DNA of 64,000 nucleotides from Guptibacillus spartinae (GCF_028610625.1 NZ_JAQQWU010000004.1:1-64000); one strand, 5' to 3'; counted from the stretch's first letter, positions 51,187 to 60,531 are shown. Translations and numbers: made by a program. Notes: generated from the letters alone by a model not told the origin.

Positions 51187-52818
51187 ATGAACCAACAACT
51201 ATTGAAATTGAAAAGTCGCTGGAATGAAACATGGGGTAGTTATACTACCAAAACGAAATGGCTGATTGGAGGGACGTTTCTCGTCACTCTTCTTCTGCTT
51301 GTATTCCTCGTTTTTTGGATGTCTAAACCTAATTTAACACCTATTTATTCAAATCTTACACCGACAGAAGCTGGGGAGATTAAAGGGGCAATTGAACAGA
51401 AAGGCATTCCTGTAGAAGTTTCAGCTGATGGAACGACAATTAGCGTGCCAAAAGATCAAGCCTCTGATTTAAAAGTAAGCTTAGCTGCTGAAGGGATTCC
51501 AAAAAGCGGTAATGTGAATTACAGCGTTTTTAGTGAAAACATGGGAATGGGCATGACCGATCGTCAATTTGACGTCGTTGAACGTGATGCGATGCAAAAT
51601 GAGCTAAGCTATCTCATTGAACAAATTGGTGGCATCAAGGAATCCAAAGTCATGATTACCTTACCTGCAGAAAGCGTTTGGCTTGATGAAACAGGTGAAA
51701 CAGCTTCCGCTTCCGTTGTACTAACGCGAGATCCTGGCGTGCAGCTTGATCAAGGTCAAATCACCGGTCTTTATCATCTCATCAGTAAAAGTGTCCCGAA
51801 TCTTCCTGTTGAAAACATCGTGATCATGGATCAAAACGGTACGGCGTTTGACTATGGTGAAGGCGGCGCTGATCCAACGTTATCCGCTTACCAACAGCAA
51901 GAAGATATCCGTAGCGACATTGAAAAAGACATGCAGCAGGAACTCCAACAAATGCTTGGCATGATCCTTGGCCAGGACAAAGTGGTTGTCTCCGTCATGG
52001 CTAGCGTTGATTTTACAAAAGAAAAACGTACGGAAGATCTCGTTGAACCTGTTGATGAAGAAACAGGCGAAGGCATTGATATAAGCGTTGAGAAAATCAT
52101 GGAATCGTATTCTGGCGACCAAGCAGCTGCGCAAGATGGCACAGGAACAGATGAAGGCGAAATACCAAACTATAACGCAGATGATCCGAATGCCGATGGC
52201 GACGGTTCTTACGAAAAAGTAGAAGACCGCATCAACCGTGAAGTGAATCGTATCCATAAAGAGATCGAGGAAAGTCCTTATCTCATTGATGATATGACGA
52301 TTAACGTCGGTGTAGAGCCACCTGTGGCTGATGATATGACAACATTAACTGCTGCTGATATAGAAGATATTCGTACTGTGCTAAAAAATGTTGTCCGTAC
52401 CTCATTAAGTGAAAGTGATGTTCCTTTGGATGATGCTGCTCTGGAAGAACGGATTTCGGTTTTTGCCAATGAATTTAAGGGGCGTGCCGACTATGAAGAG
52501 CCGTCAAAAGGCCTCTTTTCAACAATGATGGACAGCGTTCCAGCCTGGGTGCTCTATGCGGTTGCAGGTGGCGTTGGCATTCTTCTTATAGGTGGAATTT
52601 TGCTATTTTTCCGACGTAAAGGAAGCAAAGAAGAAGATGACTTCATGGAGTTTGAACAGTCTTATAGCGCACCTGAAGATCATTATTTGCCACGTGAAGA
52701 ACAGGAAGTTGATATGACACCAGAGACGCTCGTCGGGAAAGACGAGATTGAAAGTCTTGCAAAAAATGACCCAGAAGAATTTGTGAAACTACTACGACTA
52801 TGGATGAAAGAAGAATAG
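51187..52818 (+). CDS. fliF: Flagellar MS-ring protein FliF
   Basis: A 543-residue protein with a membrane helix near the N-terminus (about 27-46) and another near the C-terminus (about 448-470), and between them the secretin-like ring domains (YSNLTPTEAGEIKGAIEQKGIP; VMITLPAESVW). An acidic, low-complexity insert lies at about 315-345. The C-terminal tail (PEEFVKLLRLWMKEE) binds FliG, the next gene. Confidence 0.96.
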   Translation: MNQQLLKLKSRWNETWGSYTTKTKWLIGGTFLVTLLLLVFLVFWMSKPNLTPIYSNLTPTEAGEIKGAIEQKGIPVEVSADGTTISVPKDQASDLKVSLAAEGIPKSGNVNYSVFSENMGMGMTDRQFDVVERDAMQNELSYLIEQIGGIKESKVMITLPAESVWLDETGETASASVVLTRDPGVQLDQGQITGLYHLISKSVPNLPVENIVIMDQNGTAFDYGEGGADPTLSAYQQQEDIRSDIEKDMQQELQQMLGMILGQDKVVVSVMASVDFTKEKRTEDLVEPVDEETGEGIDISVEKIMESYSGDQAAAQDGTGTDEGEIPNYNADDPNADGDGSYEKVEDRINREVNRIHKEIEESPYLIDDMTINVGVEPPVADDMTTLTAADIEDIRTVLKNVVRTSLSESDVPLDDAALEERISVFANEFKGRADYEEPSKGLFSTMMDSVPAWVLYAVAGGVGILLIGGILLFFRRKGSKEEDDFMEFEQSYSAPEDHYLPREEQEVDMTPETLVGKDEIESLAKNDPEEFVKLLRLWMKEE

Positions 52819-52828
52819 GAGGGGTTGG

Positions 52829-53839
52829 ATGACTGGCACAGATGAATTAACAGGAACTCAGAAAGCGGCGATCCTTCTTACTTCTTTAGGACCTGATTTA
52901 TCCGTACAAACATTTAAGCATTTATCAGAGAAAGAAATCGATCAGCTGGCGCTCGGTATCTCAGAGCTTCGCAAAGTCGAGCCCGATGAGCGAGAGGCGG
53001 TTGTAGATGAGTTTATTCAAATGGTAAAAGCGAAAGATTATATTGCGGTTGGTGGCATTGATTATGCTAGGAATGTTCTTGAGCAGGCGCTTGGTGCGAA
53101 GAAGGCTGAAGAAATCCTGACACGTCTGAAAGCCAATTTAAAAGTAAAGCCGTTTGCGTTTGCTAGAAAAGCAGATCCAGATCAGATTCTAAACATTTTA
53201 CAGCAGGAGCACCCACAGACGATTGCGCTCGTTCTTTCCTATCTTGATGCAAAGCAGTCCTCGCAAATTTTATCTTCGCTACCTCAAGAAAGCCAGGCAG
53301 ACGTTGCGCGTCGCATTGCGCTAATGGATAGCACGTCACCAGAGGTGATTAGTCAACTTGAAACGATTATTGAGGGAAAGCTTAACGCAACCGGTTCTCA
53401 AGATTACACGTTTACAGGTGGGGTAGAAGCGATTGTTCAGGTGCTAAGCAGCGTAGATCGAAGCACTGAACGTACCATTCTCAGTTCACTAGAAAAGGAT
53501 GATCCGAATCTAGCAGAAGAAATTAAGAAGCGGATGTTTGTATTTGAAGATATCGTGACGCTTGATGATCGCTCGATTCGCCTCGTGATTAGCGAAGTGA
53601 AAGATGAAGATCTATCGATTGCGTTGAAAGTTGCAAGTGACGAAGTGAAAGACACCATTTTCCGAAATATGTCCAACCGACGCGTTGATACCGTGAAAGA
53701 AGAGATCGAGCTAATGGGACCACTTCGCCTTCGTGAAGTAGAAGAGGCGCAAACGCGCATCGTTTCCGTTATCCGCTATCTTGAAGAAACAGGAGATGTC
53801 ATGATTGCGCGCGGTGGAGGAGATGATTTGATTGTCTAA
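52829..53839 (+). CDS. fliG: Flagellar motor switch protein FliG
   Basis: A 336-residue switch protein, torque partner of MotA. LTGTQKAAILLTSLGPDLSVQTFKHLSEKEID (FliF-binding domain), EHPQTIALVLSYLDAKQSSQILSSLP (middle) and the charged C-terminal helix MFVFEDIVTLDDRSIRLVISEV are all present. AGGAGGGG precedes the ATG. It overlaps fliH by 8 bp. Confidence 0.97.
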   Translation: MTGTDELTGTQKAAILLTSLGPDLSVQTFKHLSEKEIDQLALGISELRKVEPDEREAVVDEFIQMVKAKDYIAVGGIDYARNVLEQALGAKKAEEILTRLKANLKVKPFAFARKADPDQILNILQQEHPQTIALVLSYLDAKQSSQILSSLPQESQADVARRIALMDSTSPEVISQLETIIEGKLNATGSQDYTFTGGVEAIVQVLSSVDRSTERTILSSLEKDDPNLAEEIKKRMFVFEDIVTLDDRSIRLVISEVKDEDLSIALKVASDEVKDTIFRNMSNRRVDTVKEEIELMGPLRLREVEEAQTRIVSVIRYLEETGDVMIARGGGDDLIV

Positions 53840-54635
53840 CATCATCCGAAAAACCTCTGGAGAGAAACGAGCTGTTCCAAAGGTACTTGAACAACGTACT
53901 GTAACAGAGCCGAAGCGTAGCCGTATTCTTCCGACGCGAACGATGACGATAGAAGAAAAGAAATCTCAGCTTCTCGAAATGATGATTCGCCTTGAAGATC
54001 TCTACCATACAATTCGAACGAGGCTAGGTGAAGAAGAAGCAAACGTGCACCATAATTTAGAGATGAAGCAGCAGGAAAAAGAGCTTGAGTGGGAAGAAAT
54101 CACGAAAAAAACAGTGCGAGAAGCGGAAGAAACCGGCTATGCAGCCGGATATGAAGCGGGCTTGCAGCAAATCCATTTTGAGTTCGATCAACAAAAGAAA
54201 GAAATGGAACAAATGGTGAAAGCCGCTTATGACAAAAAAGAAGAGCTCATTCAAAGCGCTGAGCCGTTTCTTCTGTCACTAAGCACAGCTATTGCGAAAA
54301 AAATTGTTTTAAAAGAATTGGAACAAAGTCCTGAGACGTTACTTGGTATGGTCCAATCAACGCTTAAAAAAGTTCAGGATCGGGGCGAAGTGGTTGTCCA
54401 AGTGTCAACAGAAGACTATCAACTTGTCATGCCGATGGTAGACGAACTAGAAAAACAATTGGATGTTAACGCAAGTTTGAAACTTGTTCCGATGGTCGAT
54501 TTAGAAGTTGGTTCTGGTCTTGTTCATACGCCAAGTGGATCGTACGATATCTCGATTAATAGCCAGCTTTCTGAAATGAAAAAGCAGCTACTAGCGATGT
54601 TTGAGGAGCGAACAATCGATGAGCATGAACGTTGA
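53832..54635 (+). CDS. fliH: Flagellar export apparatus protein FliH
   Basis: A 267-residue regulator of the FliI ATPase: basic N-terminus, long charged coiled region with glycine-spaced segment (AEETGYAAGYEAGLQQIHFEFDQQKKEMEQ, about 100-130) and a C-terminal domain with VDLEVGSGLVHTPSGSYDISINSQL. TTG 53832 is the only start compatible with GGAGGAGATGA and it overlaps fliG. Confidence 0.9.
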   Translation: MSNIIRKTSGEKRAVPKVLEQRTVTEPKRSRILPTRTMTIEEKKSQLLEMMIRLEDLYHTIRTRLGEEEANVHHNLEMKQQEKELEWEEITKKTVREAEETGYAAGYEAGLQQIHFEFDQQKKEMEQMVKAAYDKKEELIQSAEPFLLSLSTAIAKKIVLKELEQSPETLLGMVQSTLKKVQDRGEVVVQVSTEDYQLVMPMVDELEKQLDVNASLKLVPMVDLEVGSGLVHTPSGSYDISINSQLSEMKKQLLAMFEERTIDEHER

Positions 54636-55938
54636 GACGTATCTTTCGCAAATTCAGGCAATGGAAACGGTGCAGAAATACGGCAAAGTGACGCAAGTCA
54701 TCGGACTTACGATAGAATCGCTTGGACCTGAAGTGAAGATTGGTGAGGTTTGCTATTTGTATCCAGGACCATTAAAAGAACCGATCGAAGCCGAAGTCGT
54801 TGGATTTCGTGAAAATCGTGTTCTGCTTATGCCAATGCATGACTTATCAGAGATTGGTCCAGGTTGCCTTGTTGTGGCTACCGGTCAACCTCTTGAAGTA
54901 AAAGTAGGCTATTCGCTGTTAGGTGCGATTCTTGACGGACGCGGCAGACCACTTGATCAAACGGACCTTCCTGGTGGACTTAGAGCTGTTTCTACGAACC
55001 GGAAGCCACCTAATCCAATGACGAGGCCGCGTATTACAACGCCATTTCAACTTGGCGTTCGCGCCATCGACGGGCTGTTAACAGTCGGTCAAGGTCAACG
55101 AATCGGTATTTTTGCCGGAAGCGGTGTTGGAAAAAGTACGTTAATGGGCATGGCCGCACGAAACTCAGAAGCGGATGTAAACGTGATTGCGCTAATTGGT
55201 GAGCGTGGACGAGAAGTAAGAGATTTTATTGAACGTGATCTTGGCGAAGAGGGATTAAAGAAATCGGTAGTCGTTGTGGCAACGTCTGACCAGCCGCCAC
55301 TGCAGCGAATCAAAGGAGCACTCACGGCCACGGCGATCGCCGAATTTTTCCGAGATCAGGGAAAAAACGTCATGCTGATGATGGACTCGGTGACGCGATT
55401 TGCGATGGCTCAGCGAGAAGTAGGGCTTGCGATTGGCGAGCCGCCCACAAGTAAAGGCTATACCCCGAGCGTCTTTGCACTTTTGCCTAAACTCTTAGAG
55501 CGATCTGGAACGGCGGAGACGGGATCGATTACAGCTTTTTATACCGTCCTCGTTGATGGCGATGACATGAATGAGCCAATTGCAGATGCAGTCCGAGGCA
55601 TATTGGACGGGCACATCGTTCTCGATCGGAAGCTCGCGCAAAAAGGACAGTATCCGGCCATTAACGTGCCGCAAAGCGTGAGTCGGGTGATGAAAGAAAT
55701 CGTAACGCCCGCGCATATGAAATCAGCGGAAGAATTTAAGCGGCTGCTTGCTGTCTACGTGTCATCGGAAGATTTGATTAACATTGGCGCCTATAAAGCA
55801 GGAACAAACAGCAACATCGATAAAGCAATTTCGATCCATCCTGAAATTGAAAAGTACATAAAGCAGGGCATTGATGATCAGGCTTCATTTGAAGAAAGTA
55901 AGGATCGGCTACTAACTCGTTTTGGAAAGGATGACTAA
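54619..55938 (+). CDS. fliI: Flagellum-specific ATP synthase FliI
   Basis: A 439-residue hexameric ATPase of the export gate. Walker A is GIFAGSGVGKST (about 162-173), Walker B MLMMDSVTRFA (about 252-262), with IGERGREVRDFIERDLGEEGL between. Start: ATG 54619 with GAGGAG 10 nt upstream gives the family length; the earlier in-frame start at 54601 has no site, and ATG 54625 is possible. Confidence 0.96.
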   Translation: MSMNVETYLSQIQAMETVQKYGKVTQVIGLTIESLGPEVKIGEVCYLYPGPLKEPIEAEVVGFRENRVLLMPMHDLSEIGPGCLVVATGQPLEVKVGYSLLGAILDGRGRPLDQTDLPGGLRAVSTNRKPPNPMTRPRITTPFQLGVRAIDGLLTVGQGQRIGIFAGSGVGKSTLMGMAARNSEADVNVIALIGERGREVRDFIERDLGEEGLKKSVVVVATSDQPPLQRIKGALTATAIAEFFRDQGKNVMLMMDSVTRFAMAQREVGLAIGEPPTSKGYTPSVFALLPKLLERSGTAETGSITAFYTVLVDGDDMNEPIADAVRGILDGHIVLDRKLAQKGQYPAINVPQSVSRVMKEIVTPAHMKSAEEFKRLLAVYVSSEDLINIGAYKAGTNSNIDKAISIHPEIEKYIKQGIDDQASFEESKDRLLTRFGKDD

Positions 55939-55940
55939 CC

Positions 55941-56393
55941 ATCGCAGCTTTTCAGTTCCCGTTTCAACGGATTTTGGATGTAAAAGAAAACGAAAAGTCT
56001 CAGGCTCAGCTCGAAATGGCCGAGTCGCTCAAAGTGCAAGTGGGTCTCGAGTACGAAACGCACCAACTTGAAAAAGACATTCATGCGATGCGTGAGAGAC
56101 TTGAACAGCGACAGTTAGAGGGCCTTCCCATTCTTGAGCTTTTAAAAGAAGAAGAGCATATTGCGTATCTCGAAAAGCAGCTTGAACGAAAACGACAACA
56201 ACTGAATCAGGTAGAACACAGGGTGAGCGAGCAGCAGGATACATTGGCTTCAAAAGTAAGAGAAGAAAAGACGTGGCAATCGATTAAAGAAACGCGAAAA
56301 GAAGAGTTTGATCATGATCAGAAAATGATTGAACAAAACGAATTGGACGATCTAAACACCGTTCGCGCGTACATGCTGGCAAGAAACGGCTAA
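55941..56393 (+). CDS. fliJ: Flagellar export protein FliJ with an apparent ATC start codon
   Basis: A 150-residue coiled-coil stalk protein of the FliI ring. The reading frame upstream of the first conventional start (TTG 55974) encodes AAFQFPFQRILDVKENEK, the normal FliJ N-terminus. Between the in-frame TGA at 55932 and that point the only sensible initiation codon is ATC at 55941, placed 7-8 nt after AAAGGATG. Most of the chain is heptad-like (MRERLEQRQLEGLPILELLKEEEHIAYLEKQLERKRQQLNQVEH). If ATC is not used, translation from TTG 55974 would drop 11 residues. Confidence 0.85.
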   Translation: MAAFQFPFQRILDVKENEKSQAQLEMAESLKVQVGLEYETHQLEKDIHAMRERLEQRQLEGLPILELLKEEEHIAYLEKQLERKRQQLNQVEHRVSEQQDTLASKVREEKTWQSIKETRKEEFDHDQKMIEQNELDDLNTVRAYMLARNG

Positions 56394-56407
56394 AAGGAGT
56401 GAGAGGG

Positions 56408-57253
56408 ATGCGAAAGCGACAGAAAAGTACATGGAAAGAACGCATCATTCACGGTTTTCTTTTACCGCTTGCCTTTATGGCAACCGTCCTGCTCGTCGTT
56501 CTTCCGTTTCTCGGATATGACCTGTTTGCCGTGGCCACTTCCCTTACGAAGAAACCAATTGCTTATGTTGAAAAAAATTTGACGGCTGAAGCAACGGATC
56601 AAAGTGAAGAAGATTTGCTGGAAAAAGAGATTGATCACAAGGACAACGAAATATCTTCATTAAAAAAACAGCTTGATGAACAAGAAATAGAGCTAAAGAA
56701 AAAGCAATCAGAGCTAGAATCGTTAGCAGAGGAAATGAAAAGTGAGTTAGCTGACAAGGAAGATCGTGAGAAGAAGCTTCAGCAGCTAGCGAAAACCTAT
56801 GAAGGGATGTCAGCTTCAAAATCTGCGTCCATTATGGAAAATCTCACCCTAAACGAAGCCGCTTTACTGCTGGATGCAATGGGGAGCACGGAGCAGGCGG
56901 CTGTGCTAGGTAAAATGAATTCGACCATAGCCGCTGATCTAACGATTGCTTTAAAGGATCTTGAAAGAGCGGAAGATCCTGAACTTGCAGCGATGCAGGA
57001 AAGAGTGGCGCTTCTGATGAATGCGATCGACCGAAGTAACAGTACGCTTTCCACTTCAGATGTTGCTAAAGATCTATCCGAAATGCCTGAAGAAGAAGCG
57101 GCCGATATCCTTTCAAAGATGGCTCACTCAGATAAAGAGAAAGAAGTGGGACTCTCCATTCTTCAAGAACTGGAAGACGACAAGCGTAAGGCGTTACTTG
57201 CCAAAATGGAAGAATCGATTTCATCGAGTTACGTTACGGATTTAGCGAACTGA
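56408..57253 (+). CDS. MotE/YlxF-like flagellar protein
   Basis: A 281-residue protein: a membrane helix at about 15-42, a strongly charged coiled coil (about 65-135), and a C-terminal helical domain (about 140-275) with repeated MxxLxxxEAAxLLxxM-type motifs as in MotE/MgtE-N. It occupies the ylxF position between fliJ and fliK. ATG 56408 follows AAAGGAGTGAGAGGG. Confidence 0.85.
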   Translation: MRKRQKSTWKERIIHGFLLPLAFMATVLLVVLPFLGYDLFAVATSLTKKPIAYVEKNLTAEATDQSEEDLLEKEIDHKDNEISSLKKQLDEQEIELKKKQSELESLAEEMKSELADKEDREKKLQQLAKTYEGMSASKSASIMENLTLNEAALLLDAMGSTEQAAVLGKMNSTIAADLTIALKDLERAEDPELAAMQERVALLMNAIDRSNSTLSTSDVAKDLSEMPEEEAADILSKMAHSDKEKEVGLSILQELEDDKRKALLAKMEESISSSYVTDLAN

Positions 57254-57267
57254 GAGGAGGTGAATAA

Positions 57268-58644
57268 GTGAACGCCATCCAGTCACTTGGGAAAAGCGTG
57301 ATCGTGCAGCCAAAGGGAAAAGCGAATAGTTCAACCGAATTTTCTTCCCTGTTAAACACAGTGGAAGAAAAGAAGAATGGAAAAGAAGCCGAGCCATCAG
57401 CTGAATTAAAAGAAGAAACAGTAGCTGAACAAGAAGCCGGAGTACAAAAAAGCAGTGAGCTACCGTTTCATTTTTTAGTCATGAATTCCGTAGTTGCTCC
57501 GTTAGAAAATGGACAAGATGATCAAGCGTCTAGCCAAAAGAAACTTCCAGATAATGATGAAAATGAGGAACTTGATAAAAATAACGAACCTCAAATCATC
57601 CTACCTGGATTTACGAAGCAAGAATTGATGAAAATGGAGCGGGGCGGTATACAACTTCCATATGAAAAAATCACTTCCGAACCCTACTCGAATAGGCAGG
57701 TAAGTGGACAGGCGATTCAAGAAAAGGCAGAACTTCAGCTGGAAGGTGTCAGTCTACCTGGTTTTACGAAACAAGAATGGTTGAAGATGGAGCAAGCGCT
57801 CGTTGCTGAAGTTGAAAAGCTTGTCGACGGAGACGGGAAAAAGCTAGTAGAGGGTGCGAAGGTTCAAGCCCCAAAAGAGCTTCTTGCGACGATAAACCAA
57901 CTCATAGAGGAGCAATCTTCACAAGAAAAGAACCTTGTTAAAGAAATGGATCAAACCACTCAACCAAAAGAGCAGGTTATTACTGTTAAAGACGAGATGG
58001 AAAGACCGGTAGTAGTTGAAGCAGCACAAGAAGCCAGTTCTCAAAGCGAAAAAACAGAAGTGTCTGAGACGCTAGAGAATGTGGAACAGCCGCTGGATGT
58101 AATAGGGGATGAAGGACAGACGAATGAAAAGCTAGATGGAGGGATTCCGCTAGTCAAGCAAAGTCATGACGTATCGTTAAAAGAGATGCACGTGCAAGCT
58201 CGTTACTTGAACACAGAACTAAGTGAAATGATAACGGAGCGCATGCAGCTTTCTAAAAATGGCGATGAAACAAACATCAGAATCAAACTTTCTCCAGAAA
58301 ATCTCGGACAGCTTGATATTCGGTTAACCACATTAGATGGAAAAGTAACAGCGCATATCGTGACTGCGACTGCAGGCGCAAAAGATCTCATTGAATCACA
58401 GCTTCATCAGCTTCGTCATACGCTCGTTCAGCAGGGCATTCAGCTTGATGAAGTCGAAGTCGTTCAGCAGTCTCAGGGATCCCAACAACCTTTCATGCAT
58501 GATGGACGGGGAGAACAGGGTCAGCAGTTTCAGCAAGGAAAGCAGCGCCAGGGAAGAAAAGGCGAATATGAATTAGAAGACAATCCACTTGTAACAAGCG
58601 AGAAAGAAGAAAGCACGTCAGGCGGAATAAACTACGCCATTTAG
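57268..58644 (+). CDS. fliK: Flagellar hook-length control protein FliK
   Basis: A 458-residue secreted ruler: long, low-complexity, Glu/Gln-rich N-terminal two thirds and a C-terminal switch domain (about 310-410) with IRIKLSPENLGQLDIRLTTLDGKVTAHIV. Two copies of LPGFTKQE(L/W)(M/L)KME occur at about 112-125 and 164-177. GTG 57268 follows GAGGAGGTGA. Confidence 0.88.
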   Translation: MNAIQSLGKSVIVQPKGKANSSTEFSSLLNTVEEKKNGKEAEPSAELKEETVAEQEAGVQKSSELPFHFLVMNSVVAPLENGQDDQASSQKKLPDNDENEELDKNNEPQIILPGFTKQELMKMERGGIQLPYEKITSEPYSNRQVSGQAIQEKAELQLEGVSLPGFTKQEWLKMEQALVAEVEKLVDGDGKKLVEGAKVQAPKELLATINQLIEEQSSQEKNLVKEMDQTTQPKEQVITVKDEMERPVVVEAAQEASSQSEKTEVSETLENVEQPLDVIGDEGQTNEKLDGGIPLVKQSHDVSLKEMHVQARYLNTELSEMITERMQLSKNGDETNIRIKLSPENLGQLDIRLTTLDGKVTAHIVTATAGAKDLIESQLHQLRHTLVQQGIQLDEVEVVQQSQGSQQPFMHDGRGEQGQQFQQGKQRQGRKGEYELEDNPLVTSEKEESTSGGINYAI

Positions 58645-58654
58645 GAGGGATTAC

Positions 58655-59071
58655 GTGAATACAAACTCCGTTTCAGCAACTCAAGTAGCACAAACACAAA
58701 AGACGGAGGCACCAGGTCAGCTAGGAAAAGATGATTTCCTGAAAATTCTTGTTGCCCAGCTTTCGAATCAGGATCCGATGAAGCCGATGCAGGACACCGA
58801 ATTTATCGGTCAGATGGCGCAATTTAGTTCACTCGAGCAAATGACAAACATGAATACGTCGTTGAACAAATTTGTTGATCGTCAGTTACAAAGCTCGATG
58901 ACCGATTATGCGGATTTGATTGGAAAAAGCGTTCAGTGGCAGGAGAATAACGAAGTAAGCTCTGGTAAGGTTCAAGCTGTTTTATACAAGGAAGGCACCG
59001 TACTCGCAGAACTTGATAATGGTAATCAAGTAGATGTTTCCCTTTTAGAGCGTATCGAAACGAGGGGATAG
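58655..59071 (+). CDS. flgD: Flagellar hook assembly protein FlgD
   Basis: A 138-residue hook cap. LGKDDFLKILVAQLSNQDPMKPMQDTEFIGQMAQFSSLEQM is the diagnostic N-terminal part. It is the short form, as in B. subtilis (about 140). GGAGGGA precedes the GTG; the gene lies 1 bp before the next ORF. Confidence 0.95.
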   Translation: MNTNSVSATQVAQTQKTEAPGQLGKDDFLKILVAQLSNQDPMKPMQDTEFIGQMAQFSSLEQMTNMNTSLNKFVDRQLQSSMTDYADLIGKSVQWQENNEVSSGKVQAVLYKEGTVLAELDNGNQVDVSLLERIETRG

Positions 59072-59072
59072 C

Positions 59073-59438
59073 ATGGCAAACATTCAAGTGAATCAAGTCT
59101 ATTATCCGAAGCAGCCAGTTCAATCCTCACAAAAGCAGGCGACAAAAACCTCTTTTGCTGAACAGCTAAAACAAACCATACAGTCACAAGTTTCATTTAG
59201 TCATCACGCACAGGTTCGACTCGAGCAAAACGGCATTTCACTTTCAGATCAGCAGCTCCAGCAGTTAAATGACGGAGTCGAGAAAGCGCGAGAAAAAGGG
59301 TCAAAAGAATCGCTCATGCTGATGAAGGATCTGGCATTTGTCGTTAGCATAAAAAACAACAAAGTCATCACCGCCATGAAACAAGATAACATGGAAAATC
59401 AAATCGTAACGAACATTGATTCAGCACTTATTTTATAG
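59073..59438 (+). CDS. TIGR02530-type flagellar operon protein
   Basis: A 121-residue protein with TKTSFAEQLKQTIQ, FSHHAQVRLEQNGISLSDQQLQQLNDGVEKAREKGSKESLMLMKDLAFVVSIKNNKVITAMKQDNM, the signature of the flagellar operon family TIGR02530. Its function is unknown; it regularly lies between flgD and the hook gene, as here. GAGGGG precedes the ATG. Confidence 0.88.
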   Translation: MANIQVNQVYYPKQPVQSSQKQATKTSFAEQLKQTIQSQVSFSHHAQVRLEQNGISLSDQQLQQLNDGVEKAREKGSKESLMLMKDLAFVVSIKNNKVITAMKQDNMENQIVTNIDSALIL

Positions 59439-59511
59439 TGGCCGGACCGAGCAGGAGGCCGATTCGCTGTGGACCGATTGAAGCAGCGACACAATTAGAG
59501 GGGGAAACAAC

Positions 59512-60279
59512 TTGTTAAGATCAATGTACTCAGGCGTTTCAGGAATGAGAGGCTTTCAAACGAAGCTAGATGTGATTGGGAATAATATAGCGAACGTGAA
59601 TACAACGGGTTTCAAAAAAAGTAGGGTGATGTTTCAGGACTTATTGAGTCAAAATATGGGCGACGGTGGGGTTAATACAAAACAAGTTGGGCTAGGTGTA
59701 ACGAACTCTGCCATTGATACAATGCACACAGCTGGATCACTTATGACAACAGGAGTAAAGACAGATCTGTCAATTGAAGGAGAAGGATATTTTCAGGTTC
59801 AACGTAAAGAAGCAAATGGAACAACTACTAAACTATTAACAAGTTCTGGTAATTTCTATATTAACAATAATAATGAATTAGTAACTTCTCAAGGTTATAG
59901 CGTACTTAATGATGCTGGACAACCAATTACAAATCTACCTGCTGATTTTGCAATTAATCGTCAGGGTGAAATTGTTCAAACTGATCAAAATGGTAACTCA
60001 ACTATTTTTGGAACAATAAGAACTGGAACGGTTGCCAATCCGGCTGGCCTTTCAAAAGATGGAGGTTCAACATATAAAGTAACGGATAAATCTGGTGGGT
60101 TTACTAATGGACTTCCGGATGGTTCTCGTGTCGTTTCCGGCCAACTCGAAATGTCCAACGTTGACCTAACCGAAGAGTTCACCGAAATGATCGTAGCACA
60201 GCGTGGGTTCCAGGCGAACTCAAGAGTGATTACAACGTCAGATGAAATCCTTCAAGAAATCGTCAATTTAAAACGATAG
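59512..60279 (+). CDS. flgE: Flagellar hook protein (FlgE/FlgG type)
   Basis: A 255-residue hook/rod-family protein. SMYSGVSGMRGFQTKLDVIGNNIANVNTTGFKKSRVMFQDLLSQNMG and GQLEMSNVDLTEEFTEMIVAQRGFQANSRVITTSDEILQEIVNLKR are the D0 segments. In Bacillus this short protein in this position is the hook protein. The TTG start follows GAGGGGG. The middle third of the gene is unusually AT-rich (about 20% G+C at 59821-59880 by hand count against about 52% at 60121-60180). Confidence 0.9.
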   Translation: MLRSMYSGVSGMRGFQTKLDVIGNNIANVNTTGFKKSRVMFQDLLSQNMGDGGVNTKQVGLGVTNSAIDTMHTAGSLMTTGVKTDLSIEGEGYFQVQRKEANGTTTKLLTSSGNFYINNNNELVTSQGYSVLNDAGQPITNLPADFAINRQGEIVQTDQNGNSTIFGTIRTGTVANPAGLSKDGGSTYKVTDKSGGFTNGLPDGSRVVSGQLEMSNVDLTEEFTEMIVAQRGFQANSRVITTSDEILQEIVNLKR

Positions 60280-60320
60280 GGGGTAAGGGCTGAGGTTTCT
60301 CCTCGGCCTGCTCTGTTCAT

Positions 60321-60515
60321 ATGATATCGCTAACCAAATTAAATCGAGAAACGATGATGTTAAATGCCATCTACATTGAAACGATTGAATCAACGCCAGA
60401 TACGATGATTTTATTAACGAACGGCAAACGCTATGTTGTGATTGAAACGATCGATGAAGTGAAACGACTTGTGACAGAATTCTACCGTACCATTAATGTA
60501 TTAGAGAAAAAATAG
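60321..60515 (+). CDS. swrD: FlbD-family protein SwrD
   Basis: A 64-residue soluble protein: ISLTKLNRETMMLNAIYIETIESTPDTMILLTNGKRYVVIETIDEV is the FlbD/SwrD signature. In B. subtilis SwrD raises motor power for swarming. The next gene is fliM; the fliL gene usually found here lies with motAB instead. Confidence 0.92.
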   Translation: MISLTKLNRETMMLNAIYIETIESTPDTMILLTNGKRYVVIETIDEVKRLVTEFYRTINVLEKK

Positions 60516-60531
60516 ACGAACGGGGGTGATC

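Noticed and set aside
55932-55980. Frameshift explaining the missing fliJ start
   Set aside because: The FliI frame ends normally and the FliJ frame is open and conserved right up to the ATC; a single start-codon change explains it better.
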